From VXNF01 sp964291305 (lineage in GTDB: Bacteria > Actinomycetota > Acidimicrobiia > Acidimicrobiales > CATQHL01), in the NCBI GenBank assembly GCA_964291305.2, contig OZ219783.1:1240001-1304000 (forward strand): DNA of 64,000 nucleotides, given 5' to 3'. Positions 47,159 through 56,870 of the stretch are shown piece after piece. Numbering within the stretch: the stretch's first letter is position 1; every line of letters starts with the position of its first letter. The notes below the pieces were generated by a model. It was given only the letters and a program-made list of their open reading frames with translations, made no database searches and was not told the DNA's origin. Made by a program: the position numbers and the translations under genes.

Positions 47159-48176
47159 TGTGACCGCCGCTACGTCCACCACTCGAGCCGACTGGACCAG
47201 TGACCAGGATCCCCGCTGGTGCCCCGGCTGCGGTGACTACTCCATCCTGTCGGCGATGCAGTTGCTTATGCCTCAGCTGGGAGCTAGTCCCGAGAACACC
47301 GTTTTCGTTTCGGGCATTGGCTGCGCTGCCCGCTTCCCCTACTACATGAAGACCTACGGAATACACGGGATCCACGGGCGTGCCCCGGCGCTGGCCACCG
47401 GCCTGGCCATCTGCCGCTCTGACCTAGACGTATGGGTCGTAGGCGGTGACGGGGACATCCTCTCGATTGGCGGTAACCACCTGCTGCACGCCCTACGCCG
47501 CAATATCAACCTCAAGATCTTGCTGTTCAACAACCAGATTTACGGGCTCACCAAAGGTCAGTACTCGCCGACGAGCGAGATAGGCAAGATCACCAAGTCC
47601 ACCCCTCTTGGCTCGGTGGATGAGCCGCTGAATCCCCTGAGTGTGGCGCTCGGCGCCGAGGCCACCTTTGTGGCCCGTACCCACGACATGGACCGCGCTC
47701 ACATGCAGGACATGCTCCGGCGGGCCTGGGAGCACACTGGCGCCGCCTTCGTTGAGGTATACCAGAACTGCAATGTGTTCAATGACGGAGCTTTTGCCGA
47801 GATCACTAAGAAAGACAAGCGTGCCAGCATGCTCATCTCGCTGCAGCACGGCGAGCCAATCCGCTTCGGGTCGGATATGGAGCGTGGCGTGATCATGAAC
47901 CGTAGCGGCGAGTTGCAGATCGTGGACGTCAGCGACGTCGGGGAGGAGAACCTGCTGGTGCACAACGAGCTGGCCGATACACCGTCGCTGGCTTTCGCCC
48001 TGTCGCGTCTGGCTTCGGGGCCTTTCATGCCGACGCCGATCGGAGTTTTCCGGGCCGTTGAGGGGCCTGAGTATGCCTCGCAGCTGAGCCGGCAGTTGGC
48101 GTTCGCTCAGGATCGAAGTGGCCCCGGCGACTTGCACGCCCTACTCCGCTCCCGCGCCACCTGGGAAGTCGTCTGA
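47148..48176 (+). CDS. korB: 2-oxoacid:ferredoxin oxidoreductase, beta subunit
   Basis: A 342-residue TPP-binding subunit. The N-terminal W-C-P-G-C-G-D-Y supplies two Cys ligands of the [4Fe-4S] cluster, a third Cys lies in G-I-G-C-A-A, and the TPP/Mg motif is G-G-D-G-D-I-L-S-I-G-G-N-H-L (GDG-N type). It forms the enzyme with KorA. The GTG start at 47148 overlaps korA by 11 bases. Confidence 0.94.
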   Translation: MTTDVTAATSTTRADWTSDQDPRWCPGCGDYSILSAMQLLMPQLGASPENTVFVSGIGCAARFPYYMKTYGIHGIHGRAPALATGLAICRSDLDVWVVGGDGDILSIGGNHLLHALRRNINLKILLFNNQIYGLTKGQYSPTSEIGKITKSTPLGSVDEPLNPLSVALGAEATFVARTHDMDRAHMQDMLRRAWEHTGAAFVEVYQNCNVFNDGAFAEITKKDKRASMLISLQHGEPIRFGSDMERGVIMNRSGELQIVDVSDVGEENLLVHNELADTPSLAFALSRLASGPFMPTPIGVFRAVEGPEYASQLSRQLAFAQDRSGPGDLHALLRSRATWEVV

Positions 48177-48235
48177 CGCTAAGCCAAGGTGGATCCACCC
48201 TCGACCCACTGGCGGCCGGGCGCGGCAGCTAGGCC

Positions 48236-49051
48236 ATGAGTCCAGTGCCATTGAATGATCTGCGTAACTTCGTCATCGACCTAGATGGGGTGATGTGGGT
48301 CGGCGGCAAGGCTATCGCGGGGGCTGCCTCGGGAGCTAACCAGTTGGCTGCAGCGGGATGCAACGTGGTGTTCGTGACGAATATGTCGCGTCGCACGCTG
48401 GCAGAGCAGCGAGAAATGTTGGCACGTTGTGGGGTTAGGCCTCCAGTGGAGGTGGTGACTTCCGCGGTTGCGGCGGCGTCGCTGCTAGCTCCAGGAGATC
48501 GGGTGATGGTCTGCGGCGGGGCGGGTATTTGTGAGGCGGTGGAGAGTGTCGGCGCAACGGTGGCATGTAGCGCCTCAGATGACCCGCCGGCAACCGGCGC
48601 TGACTGCGCTGGCGAACCACCGGTAGACGCGGTGGTTGTGGGTATGGATCCCAGCTTCGACTACGCGTCCTGCGGGCGGGCGATGCGGGCGGTGCGGGCC
48701 GGGGCTCGCCTTATTGGCACCAACCACGACCCGACCTATCCCACACCCGATCGTCTGGAGGCCGGCGGTGGGGCGATTCTGGCGGCGGTTGCTGCGGCCG
48801 CCGAGGTGGAGCCCACCCTGGCGGGCAAGCCGCACGGGGCCATCGTGTCGTGTGTGCGATCACGCTTGGGGTCCGGCTCGGGGATGGTGATCGGCGACCG
48901 ACCCGACAGCGACGGCCTGCTCGCTGAAGCCCTTGGATTCGACTTTGCCCTGGTGCTTAGCGGTGTGACATCGGTTGATGATCTGCCTGTGCAGCCCCAG
49001 CCGGCTCTAGTGGCCTCAGACCTGGCCGGCGTGGTTGACACCTTGCTGTAG
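48236..49051 (+). CDS. HAD-superfamily phosphatase, NagD-like
   Basis: A 271-residue HAD phosphatase of the NagD/phosphoglycolate-phosphatase group. Motif I is D-L-D-G-V-M-W (nucleophile Asp17), motif II F-V-T-N-M-S-R-R-T, the cap carries I-G-T-N-H-D-P-T-Y-P, and motifs III/IV are A-G-K-P-H and V-I-G-D-R-P-D-S-D. It is encoded upstream of tlyA, its usual place in actinobacteria. The sugar-phosphate or nucleotide substrate is unknown. Confidence 0.88.
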   Translation: MSPVPLNDLRNFVIDLDGVMWVGGKAIAGAASGANQLAAAGCNVVFVTNMSRRTLAEQREMLARCGVRPPVEVVTSAVAAASLLAPGDRVMVCGGAGICEAVESVGATVACSASDDPPATGADCAGEPPVDAVVVGMDPSFDYASCGRAMRAVRAGARLIGTNHDPTYPTPDRLEAGGGAILAAVAAAAEVEPTLAGKPHGAIVSCVRSRLGSGSGMVIGDRPDSDGLLAEALGFDFALVLSGVTSVDDLPVQPQPALVASDLAGVVDTLL

Positions 49052-49066
49052 GCCCTGTGTAGCTCG

Positions 49067-49912
49067 GTGAACTCCAGCAGACGTCGGCGCCTCGATGTAG
49101 AGCTCATACGCCGAGAAGTGGTTGCAAGCCGGGAGGAGGCCCAGCGGCTCATTGAGGCCAGGGCAGTGATCGTTAATGGTGCTGTGGCTGAACGGGCTGC
49201 CAGGGCGGTGCTCCCCGAGGACGCGCTGGAGGTCTTACGCCGCCCCCGCTACGTGAGCCGGGGTGGCGAAAAGTTAGCTGGAGTGTTGGCTTCGCTGGGG
49301 CTCGACGTCACCGGGCGGCACTGCATCGACGTTGGGGCCTCCACGGGTGGGTTCACCGACTGCCTGCTGCAGCATGGCGCCGCTGGGGTGGTGGCTGTTG
49401 ACGTGGGCCGGGCGCAACTGCATGAGCGGCTGCGGGCCGCCCCGCCGGTGCGGAACCTGGAAGGGGTCAACGTGCGCTATCTAGAGCCGGGAGATATCGG
49501 CGGGCCCGCTGAAGTGGTGACCGTAGACCTCTCGTTCATCAGCCTGCGGCTGGTGATGGCCCGGCTAGCTGCGCTTGTGACCCCTGGTGGTGACCTGTTG
49601 GCACTAGTGAAGCCACAATTCGAGGCCGGTCGGCGCGAGGCTTCTGCGGGTCGGGGGGTCATCCGGCGGCCTGAGGTATGGCAGCGCACGCTACAGCAGG
49701 TGATGCAGGTTGCAGTAGCCGAGGGGTTAGCACCGCAAGCGGTCGTTCTAGCCGAACCGCCGGGCAGCGAAGGCAACGCCGAGTTCTTCCTGAGTTGCCA
49801 AAAGCCGCTAAAGAGGGGAGCTGGTCCCTTGCCGCCGTTAAGTGACCTAGTGTTGAGTGACCTGGTGGAAGCTGCGGTGCGGGCGGCCACCGAACGCGCC
49901 GCCCTAGTCTGA
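49067..49912 (+). CDS. tlyA: TlyA-family rRNA 2'-O-methyltransferase
   Basis: A 281-residue enzyme that, in mycobacteria, methylates 16S and 23S rRNA and sets sensitivity to capreomycin. An S4 RNA-binding domain (about 7-65) is followed by Y-V-S-R-G-G-E-K-L, then a FtsJ-like SAM domain with D-V-G-A-S-T-G-G-F-T-D and the catalytic D-L-S-F-I-S and K-P-Q-F segments. GTG start. Together with nadK and recN it makes the conserved tlyA-nadK-recN set. Confidence 0.92.
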   Translation: MNSSRRRRLDVELIRREVVASREEAQRLIEARAVIVNGAVAERAARAVLPEDALEVLRRPRYVSRGGEKLAGVLASLGLDVTGRHCIDVGASTGGFTDCLLQHGAAGVVAVDVGRAQLHERLRAAPPVRNLEGVNVRYLEPGDIGGPAEVVTVDLSFISLRLVMARLAALVTPGGDLLALVKPQFEAGRREASAGRGVIRRPEVWQRTLQQVMQVAVAEGLAPQAVVLAEPPGSEGNAEFFLSCQKPLKRGAGPLPPLSDLVLSDLVEAAVRAATERAALV

Positions 49913-49916
49913 GCAG

Positions 49917-50789
49917 ATGGCCCGTTTTGTGCTGGTAGTGCATCCGCAGCGTCCGCAAGCGCATCACCTAGCCCAAGAGCTGGCCTGCTGGCTGGCAGCT
50001 GAAGGTCACGAGGTGCGGTTACCCGGGCTAGATGCTCATTCGGCGGACCTGCCGGCGCTGGCCTGTAGCGACGCCGACGTTGCCGCTGCCGACTTGGTAG
50101 TGAGCCTCGGGGGAGACGGCAGCATCCTTCGGGCAGTGCGCCTGGCGGCCGACGCCGGCGTGGCGGTGCTAGGCGTCAACTTCGGAAAGCTTGCCTATCT
50201 GGCAGAGGTGGAGCCTGGCGCTGCCCGCAAGGCGATCCAGCGTTGGCTCACCGGCGAGTTTGACATCGTGGAGCTGATGCGCCTGGTAGTGCAGGTACGC
50301 ACCGCGGCGGGCGACATTAGCGGAGAGCCTCTGAGGGCACTCAACGAGGTAGTAGTGGAGAAGCTAGATCGGGGCCGCAGCATACGGATCGGTCTGAGCC
50401 TGGAGGGTCGCTATTTCACCACCTATCAGGCCGATGGCCTAATCGTGGCTTCGCCTACTGGGTCGACGGCCTACTCCCTGAGCGTGCGTGGTCCTATCTT
50501 GGAGCCCACTCATCGGGCACTTGTCGTGACGCCTGTATCGCCACATTCGCTGTTCGATCGGTCTTTGGTGCTGCCACCGACCACCACAATCAGCATCCAA
50601 GTGGAGTCTGAGCACCCGGCCGCGGTTTCGATCGACGGTGATTTGTGTCGAGTGTTGCACCCAGATGGGGTCGTGGAGTGCACTGCTTCGGACCGACCGG
50701 CGCGCTTGGTAAGTACTGGACAGCGCCACTTTGATGACATTCTGCGAGCCAAGTTTGGTCTCGGCCAGATCGGGGTCAGAATGTGCTGA
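49917..50789 (+). CDS. nadK: NAD kinase
   Basis: Phosphorylates NAD to NADP. In 290 residues it has L-G-G-D-G-S (usually G-G-D-G-T), L-N-E-V-V-V (the NE/D site), and the NAD-binding A-D-G-L-I-V-A-S-P-T-G-S-T-A-Y-S-L-S. The ATG is four bases after tlyA, and the stop overlaps recN by seven bases. Confidence 0.95.
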   Translation: MARFVLVVHPQRPQAHHLAQELACWLAAEGHEVRLPGLDAHSADLPALACSDADVAAADLVVSLGGDGSILRAVRLAADAGVAVLGVNFGKLAYLAEVEPGAARKAIQRWLTGEFDIVELMRLVVQVRTAAGDISGEPLRALNEVVVEKLDRGRSIRIGLSLEGRYFTTYQADGLIVASPTGSTAYSLSVRGPILEPTHRALVVTPVSPHSLFDRSLVLPPTTTISIQVESEHPAAVSIDGDLCRVLHPDGVVECTASDRPARLVSTGQRHFDDILRAKFGLGQIGVRMC

Positions 50790-52384
50790 CGGACCTGGTG
50801 GTTAGGAACATCGCGCTGATCGACGAGTTAGCGCTGCAATTTGATGGCGGTATGACAGTTCTCACCGGTGAGACCGGGGCTGGCAAGACGCTGCTAACTC
50901 AGGCGGTGGCGCTGCTAGCAGGGGGTCGAGCTGATCCGGGTCTGGTCCGGGTGGGCGCCAGCGAGGCGGAAGTGGAAGGACGTTTTATCGGCAATGATGG
51001 GGGAGAGTTGGTGGTACGTCGGGTGGTGTCGCGGGATGGCCGCGGTCGCGCCTACCTCGACGGCCGCCTAGCGACGGTGCGTGCCTTGCAGCACTCCGTT
51101 GCTGGCCGGGTAGACATCTGTGGTCAGCACAACCACCAGGCGTTGTTGCGCCCGGCGATGCGCCTCAGCGCACTCGACCGGTTTGCGGGCACCGATACAG
51201 CCCCGCTGCTCGAGGCTCGGCGGCTCTGCGCCGAACTAACAAAGCGCCTGGAAGCGCTGGGGGGTGACGAGCAAGCCCGGGCACGCCAGCTTGATGTCTT
51301 GGAGCATCAGGTGGCGACCCTGGATGCTGCCGACCTCACCGACCCTGACGAGGAGACGCGACTCGAGGCCATTGAACGGCTGTTGTCGGAAGCTGAGGAG
51401 ACACGGGAAGCTGCTGCCGGAGCCGCCTACCTGCTAGGCGTCGACGGTCCTGGGGGAGAGGCGCTGGGCGAGGCCCTCGGTCGTATTGCCAAGTTCGAAC
51501 CCCTAGCAGAGTGGTCGGGTGGGCTGGGTCGTCTGATAGAAGAACTCGGTGAATTGGCCGCCGGATTGCGCAATCTGGCCGAGGAGATCGTTGCTGATCC
51601 GGACCGACTAGCCGAGGTCACCGAGCGTCGCAGTTTGCTGGCCGACTTGCGACGCCGCTACGGGTCGACGCTGGCTGAAGTGATGACGTTCCGCGAGCAG
51701 GCGCGTCAGCGTCTAGCGGAATTGCGCGACGCCGAGGGAGCAGCAGCCCGTCTGGCTGTCGAGCTGGAGGCGGCTAAAGAGACCGAGCGGACCGAAGCCG
51801 CCCGTTTAGGTGATCTTCGTCGTCGTGCCGCCCCGTCCTTGGCCGAGGCCGTGACTGAGGAGTTGCAGCACCTGGCGATGCCTAACGCCAGCCTCTACCT
51901 GCGCGTCGGAGCCGACCCCGGAGACGACATCGAGTACCTGCTGGCAGCCAACTCGGGGGTGACGCCAGCTCCACTGGCACAGGTGGCCTCGGGGGGTGAG
52001 CTGTCGCGGGCCATGCTGGCACTGCACGTAGTGTTGCTAGCCGCGCCCCCCACGGTGCTGCTCGACGAGGTGGACGCTGGCATCGGCGGCGAGGCCGGAG
52101 CCGCGGTGGGGCGCGCTCTGGCTCGCGTGGCCTCACTTCGTCAGACCCTGGTGGTTACCCACTTGCCGCAGGTGGCGGCTTACGCTGACGCGCACGTAAA
52201 TCTGCAGAAAATCGACGATGGCACCAGTGCCCGAATCTTAGCCCGGACACTCGATGCTGATGACCGGCTAGTGGAGTTGGCCCGCATGATCTCCGGCTCT
52301 CCCCACAGTGGTTCAGCCCGTGATCACGCCGCCGAACTCCTTGCCCGTGCGGCCGAAGAACGCCCCGGCCCGGCGGACGCCTAG
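50783..52384 (+). CDS. recN: DNA repair protein RecN
   Basis: An SMC-like ATPase of 533 residues that acts at DNA double-strand breaks. The N-terminal Walker A is G-E-T-G-A-G-K-T, followed by D-I-C-G-Q-H-N-H-Q, a central coiled coil (about 150-355, rich in Glu, Arg, Leu), and the C-terminal signature A-S-G-G-E-L-S-R and Walker B V-L-L-D-E-V-D-A-G-I-G-G. GTG start inside the nadK end. A typical actinobacterial neighbour of tlyA and nadK. Confidence 0.95.
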   Translation: MLTDLVVRNIALIDELALQFDGGMTVLTGETGAGKTLLTQAVALLAGGRADPGLVRVGASEAEVEGRFIGNDGGELVVRRVVSRDGRGRAYLDGRLATVRALQHSVAGRVDICGQHNHQALLRPAMRLSALDRFAGTDTAPLLEARRLCAELTKRLEALGGDEQARARQLDVLEHQVATLDAADLTDPDEETRLEAIERLLSEAEETREAAAGAAYLLGVDGPGGEALGEALGRIAKFEPLAEWSGGLGRLIEELGELAAGLRNLAEEIVADPDRLAEVTERRSLLADLRRRYGSTLAEVMTFREQARQRLAELRDAEGAAARLAVELEAAKETERTEAARLGDLRRRAAPSLAEAVTEELQHLAMPNASLYLRVGADPGDDIEYLLAANSGVTPAPLAQVASGGELSRAMLALHVVLLAAPPTVLLDEVDAGIGGEAGAAVGRALARVASLRQTLVVTHLPQVAAYADAHVNLQKIDDGTSARILARTLDADDRLVELARMISGSPHSGSARDHAAELLARAAEERPGPADA

Positions 52385-52439
52385 CTTCCACCCAGATCGT
52401 CAGCCCCAGAAGCCCGTCGGCGATGTAAACTGCTATCCC

Positions 52440-54092
52440 GTGACGAAACACATCTTCGTGACGGGCGGAGTGGCCAGTTCGCTTGGCAAGGGTTTGACCG
52501 CCTCTTCTTTAGGTGCCCTACTGAAGGCCCGAGGACTCCGGGTGACTATGCAAAAGCTGGATCCCTACATCAATGTGGATCCCGGCACGATGAACCCTTT
52601 CGAGCACGGCGAAGTGTTCGTCACCGCCGACGGCGGCGAAACCGATCTAGACCTCGGACACTACGAACGTTTCATCGACGAGAACCTGACGCAGGAATCC
52701 AACGCCACCACTGGGTCGATCTATTCGGCCGTGCTGGAAGCCGAGCGGCGGGGGGACTATCTCGGCGGCACTGTGCAGGTCATTCCGCACATCACCGACG
52801 AGATTAAGCGATGCATCCTGGGCGTTGCCCGGCCCGAGGTAGATGTGGCCATTACCGAAATCGGCGGCACCGTCGGCGACATCGAGATCCTTCCCTTCTT
52901 GGAGGCCGTGCGACAGATGCGTCTTGATGTGGGCCGGCACAACGTGTGCTACGTGCACGTCACCCTGGTGCCGATGATTGGCCCCACTGGTGAGCACAAG
53001 ACCAAGCCCACCCAGCATTCGGTAACTGAGTTGCGCGGTAGGGGTATCCAACCCGACGTAATCGTCTGTCGCAGCGACACCCCCATCTCCGATGACTTGA
53101 AGCGCAAGATCTCCAACCTGTGCGATGTCCCCATTTCTGCCGTGGTGAACGCCGCCGACGCTGAGAACATCTACGACCTGCCGCTGATTCTGCACGACGA
53201 ACGCCTCGACGACGTAGTCGGCGAGTTGCTGGACTTCGACGGCGAACCAGACCTGAGCAGCTGGCAAATCTTGAGCGAACGCACTCACAACTCCACCGAT
53301 GTGGTGCGCATCGGGTTGGTGGGTAAATACGTGCGCCTTATAGATGCTTACCTCTCGGTGGCGGAGGCGCTGCGCCACGCGGCCAGCTCGCGGGGAACCA
53401 AGGTGGAGATTGACTGGATTCCTGCCGAGGAGGTGGAGGGCCTGCTGGCTTCCAGCCGATTGGCCGATTTGGAGGGCATTGTTATTCCCGGCGGGTTCGG
53501 CTCGCGCGGCATTGAGGGGAAGATCGCCGCGGCTGCCTACGCCCGGGAGCGGGGCATACCGTGCTTGGGGTTGTGCCTGGGTATGCAGGTCATGACTGTG
53601 GAATTCGCCCGCAACGTGGCTGGTTTAGCAGAGGCGCACTCCACCGAGTTCGATCCCCGCACACCGCATCCGATCATCTGTCTAATGGAAGAGCAGCGCA
53701 AGGTTACTCACAAGGGCGGCACGATGCGGCTGGGTTCCTACGTAGCCCAGCTACGCCCCGGTAGCCAGGTCGCGGAGATTTATGACAGTGAAGTGGTGGC
53801 CGAACGTCATAGGCATCGCTACGAGTTCAACCCCGACTACCGAGACCTAATAGAGGAGGCCGGACTGGTGTGCTCGGGTGTATCCCCCGATGGGCTGCTC
53901 GTGGAATTCGTGGAACTCCAAGGGCACCCGTTCTGGATCGGCACCCAAGCCCACCCGGAGTTCCAGAGCCGACCCAAACGCCCCGCCCCGCTGTTCGCCG
54001 CCCTCATTGACGCGGCTCTGGACCGTCTCGAAAGTCGCAACCCGCGCTTGCAGTTCAGTGGTGAGGCGGCGGTGGCGGTGGAGATTGTGTGA
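52440..54092 (+). CDS. pyrG: CTP synthase
   Basis: Makes CTP from UTP, ATP and glutamine. The synthetase domain (about 1-265) starts T-K-H-I-F-V-T-G-G-V-A-S-S-L-G-K-G, and the glutaminase domain (about 285-540) has nucleophile Cys in C-L-G-L-C-L-G-M-Q, with the His-Glu pair in the C-terminal A-H-P-E-F. 550 residues, normal length. GTG 52440 is chosen because it gives the exact family N-terminus; a longer frame runs back into recN. It overlaps xerD (GTGA). Confidence 0.96.
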   Translation: MTKHIFVTGGVASSLGKGLTASSLGALLKARGLRVTMQKLDPYINVDPGTMNPFEHGEVFVTADGGETDLDLGHYERFIDENLTQESNATTGSIYSAVLEAERRGDYLGGTVQVIPHITDEIKRCILGVARPEVDVAITEIGGTVGDIEILPFLEAVRQMRLDVGRHNVCYVHVTLVPMIGPTGEHKTKPTQHSVTELRGRGIQPDVIVCRSDTPISDDLKRKISNLCDVPISAVVNAADAENIYDLPLILHDERLDDVVGELLDFDGEPDLSSWQILSERTHNSTDVVRIGLVGKYVRLIDAYLSVAEALRHAASSRGTKVEIDWIPAEEVEGLLASSRLADLEGIVIPGGFGSRGIEGKIAAAAYARERGIPCLGLCLGMQVMTVEFARNVAGLAEAHSTEFDPRTPHPIICLMEEQRKVTHKGGTMRLGSYVAQLRPGSQVAEIYDSEVVAERHRHRYEFNPDYRDLIEEAGLVCSGVSPDGLLVEFVELQGHPFWIGTQAHPEFQSRPKRPAPLFAALIDAALDRLESRNPRLQFSGEAAVAVEIV

Positions 54093-55030
54093 GCCCCTCG
54101 GGGCTGCCGGCAGAAGTCGAAGAGTTCCTGGACTGGCTGGCGCTCTCTCAGGGTCGCGCTGGCAACACTATCGAGGCTTATCGCCGTGACCTGGCCGACT
54201 ACCTGGCCTTCCTTTCCGAGGAGGGGTGGGACCACTTCAGCGTTCCCACTACTGGAGTGCTGGCGTGGGCGCGAGCGCGGCAGGATTCGGGGCTGGCATT
54301 GACCACAGTTAGGCGGGGGCTAACCACGATACGCAACTTCCATAGCTGGCTGATGCTGGAGGAGGGGAGGCCCGACGACCCGGCGGGCACCGTAGAGTTG
54401 CCGTCTATCCCTCGCGGGTTGCCCAAGGCGCTTAGTGAGGAGGAAGCAGCCTGCCTAGTGGCGGCACCAGCGGGAGGAGGATCGCTGGCTCGACGCGACC
54501 GCGCCGTGTTAGAGACGCTCTACGGCACTGGGGTTCGAGTCTCAGAGTTGGTGGGACTTTCGCTAGGTGATGTGGACTTGGCTGCGGCATCGCTGCGGGT
54601 GCTTGGCAAGGGAGCTAAAGAACGGGTAGCTCCACTAGGTCGTCTGGCCCTAGCAGCCCTAGAAGAGTGGCTGGCACCGGCAGGTCGAGGCGAACTAGAG
54701 CCCGAGCGGTGGGCGTCTAGGCGCGACTCTGAGGCGGTGTTCCTAAACCAGCGCGGCACCCGACTCAGCCGCCAGGGCGTGTACCAACTAGTGCGACAAC
54801 ATGGTGAGCGTGCGGGCATAAACTCTCTGGTCACACCTCACGTGCTGCGTCACAGCTTCGCCACCCACCTGCTGGACAATGGTGCCGACATCAGGGTTGT
54901 GCAGGAGTTGTTGGGTCATGCCAAGGTCACAACCACGCAGATTTACACCTCGGTATCGCGCCAGCGGCTGTTCCGGGTTTACGCCGAGGCTCATCCCCGG
55001 GCCCGTCTCGGTAATCCGGAGAGTTCCTGA
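54089..55030 (+). CDS. xerD: Tyrosine recombinase XerD/XerC
   Basis: A 313-residue site-specific recombinase that resolves chromosome dimers at dif. The N-terminal SAM-like domain spans about 8-95, and the catalytic domain has all six residues: Arg150 (G-T-G-V-R), Lys174 (L-G-K-G), His251 and Arg254 (H-V-L-R-H), His277 (L-G-H-A) and nucleophile Tyr286 (I-Y-T-S-V). Placement between pyrG and scpA is usual for actinobacterial xerD; the C/D split is by context only. Confidence 0.92.
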   Translation: MSPSGLPAEVEEFLDWLALSQGRAGNTIEAYRRDLADYLAFLSEEGWDHFSVPTTGVLAWARARQDSGLALTTVRRGLTTIRNFHSWLMLEEGRPDDPAGTVELPSIPRGLPKALSEEEAACLVAAPAGGGSLARRDRAVLETLYGTGVRVSELVGLSLGDVDLAAASLRVLGKGAKERVAPLGRLALAALEEWLAPAGRGELEPERWASRRDSEAVFLNQRGTRLSRQGVYQLVRQHGERAGINSLVTPHVLRHSFATHLLDNGADIRVVQELLGHAKVTTTQIYTSVSRQRLFRVYAEAHPRARLGNPESS

Positions 55031-55035
55031 GTCGC

Positions 55036-56019
55036 TCAGCCTTGGGGTAGGAATCCCATTGCTTGGCGGACGCGGTCCATGGTCGCAGCGGCGATCGCAC
55101 CCGCGGTTTCAGCGCCGGCTGCCAGAGCCCGCTGGGTCTCGGCGGGGTCGGCGCTCAACTCGCCAAAGCGCTTACGGATCGGTGCTAGTAGCTCCACCAC
55201 GGCTTCGGCGCAGTCGTTCTTCAGGGGCCCGTAACGGTCGTAGGCCACAGCCACATCCTGAGGGCTCTGGTTAGTGGCGGCTCCCAAAATCTCCAGCAGA
55301 TTCGACACACCGGGCTTGGTGTCTCGGTCGAAGCGCACTTCGGCTTCACTGTCGGTGACCGCTCGACGAATCTTACGGCGCACCACCTCCGGGCTGTCTA
55401 GCAGCCAAATGGTGCCGGGAGCCTCTCCGGCCGACTTCGACATCTTGCGCTTGGGGTCCTGCAGGTCCATCACCCTGGCACCAGCCGGGGGGATGCGGTG
55501 CTCAGGTATCACTAGCACCTCGCCGTAGCGGGCGTTGAAGCGCTGGGCGATATCTCGGGTCAACTCGATGTGCTGGCGCTGGTCGTCACCAACGGGTACG
55601 AAGTCTGTGTCGTACAGCAAGATGTCGGCAGCTTGCAGCACCGGATAAGTAAACAAACCGGCCGAGACGAACTCGATATCTGCAGCCTTGTCCTTGAACT
55701 GGTGCATGCGTCGTAACTCGCCAAAGCCGGCGGTGCACTCAAGTACCCAGGCCAACTGGGTGTGCTCCGGCACGTGGCTCTGTACGAACAACACGCAGAT
55801 GTCGGGGTCCAACCCGGCTGCCATCAGCATTTGCGCTAAGTGCAGGGTAGCGCTTTGTAATTCTTCAGGGTCCTGCGGCAGCGTCACGGCGTGCAAGTCA
55901 ACGATGGGATGAAACGACTCGTGCGTGTGCTGGTCGGCCACCCAGTTCTGCAGAGCGCCTAGCAGGTTGCCCAAGTGGACATCGCCGCTGGGCTGGATGC
56001 CCGAAAGGATGCGTTGCAC
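55036..56019 (-). CDS. trpS: Tryptophan-tRNA ligase
   Basis: A 327-residue class I synthetase with the HIGH-like P-S-G-D-V-H-L-G-N at the N-terminus and the KMSKS motif K-R-K-M-S-K-S near 192. It charges tRNA-Trp. GTG start at 56019 with only weak ribosome-site sequence. It is the only minus-strand gene between xerD and scpA, converging with xerD (five-base gap) and divergent from scpA (71 bases). Confidence 0.96.
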   Translation of the reverse strand: MQRILSGIQPSGDVHLGNLLGALQNWVADQHTHESFHPIVDLHAVTLPQDPEELQSATLHLAQMLMAAGLDPDICVLFVQSHVPEHTQLAWVLECTAGFGELRRMHQFKDKAADIEFVSAGLFTYPVLQAADILLYDTDFVPVGDDQRQHIELTRDIAQRFNARYGEVLVIPEHRIPPAGARVMDLQDPKRKMSKSAGEAPGTIWLLDSPEVVRRKIRRAVTDSEAEVRFDRDTKPGVSNLLEILGAATNQSPQDVAVAYDRYGPLKNDCAEAVVELLAPIRKRFGELSADPAETQRALAAGAETAGAIAAATMDRVRQAMGFLPQG

Positions 56020-56090
56020 GCCGGAAGGCTATCCCCGCTGGCCTTGGCTTGATCCTCAGTCTGGACAGTTTCGACACCTAAGGTTAGGGC

Positions 56091-56870
56091 ATGGCAGTGA
56101 AGGTGCGAGCCCAACGGTTCGAAGGGCCACTGGAGTTGCTAATGCACCTCATCATGCGTCAAGAGATGGATGTCTGCGATATCTCACTAGCGGCACTGGT
56201 GGAGGACTACCTGACCGAGACGGCCCGCATGCGCGAGCTTGACTTGGAGTCTGCGACAGAGTTCCTCCTCGGAGCGGCCACACTGGTGAGTCTCAAGGCG
56301 CGCCGGCTTTTGCCCGAACCCGAAGTCGACGAGGCCGAAGACGAAATCGACCTGCTGGCGGGCCGCGACCGCCTGCTGGCGCGCATGCTGGAATGCAAGA
56401 CGTTCGCCCGGGCGGGGGCAGCGCTAGCGCACCTCGCTGATCTGGCGGCGCTCTCAGCGCCGCGCCGATGCGGGCCCGAGGAGCGCTATCTGGACTTGCT
56501 GCCAAACCTGCTCGACGGTGTAGAGGCCAGCGAGGTGGCTACCGCTTGCGCTAGGGCTCTGCAAGCCGCAGAGGTACCCCGCGTGGATCTCTCACACATA
56601 TCTGCCGACACGCTGCAGGTGGGCGACGTGGTAGCAGACCTATCACTCCGACTACCGCTACAGGGCCGTACCACCTTTGCTGCCCTGACTCGCTCGCTGC
56701 CGGGGCGGCGCGAGGTAGTTGTGCACTTCTTGGCTCTGCTGGAACTCTTCAAACAGAACCGGGTTGAACTCCACCAGGACGGCTCGCTAGGGCGAATAAT
56801 GGTGGAGTGGCGCGAGCCGCTAGTCACCCCCACCAGGGGTGTTACCGCAGTGCTGGAATCGGTGGTCTGA
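56091..56870 (+). CDS. scpA: Segregation and condensation protein A
   Basis: The kleisin subunit of the SMC-ScpAB condensin, 259 residues. The N-terminal F-E-G-P-L-E-L-L-M-H-L-I binds SMC, and the C-terminal winged helix (about 190-259) binds the other SMC head. It ends in TGATG with scpB. Confidence 0.92.
   Translation: MAVKVRAQRFEGPLELLMHLIMRQEMDVCDISLAALVEDYLTETARMRELDLESATEFLLGAATLVSLKARRLLPEPEVDEAEDEIDLLAGRDRLLARMLECKTFARAGAALAHLADLAALSAPRRCGPEERYLDLLPNLLDGVEASEVATACARALQAAEVPRVDLSHISADTLQVGDVVADLSLRLPLQGRTTFAALTRSLPGRREVVVHFLALLELFKQNRVELHQDGSLGRIMVEWREPLVTPTRGVTAVLESVV

Noticed and set aside
48188..48199. Perfect 12-base palindrome GGTGGATCCACC between korB and the HAD gene
   Set aside because: Short, contains a common GGATCC core, and is not placed like a known operator; chance is likely.
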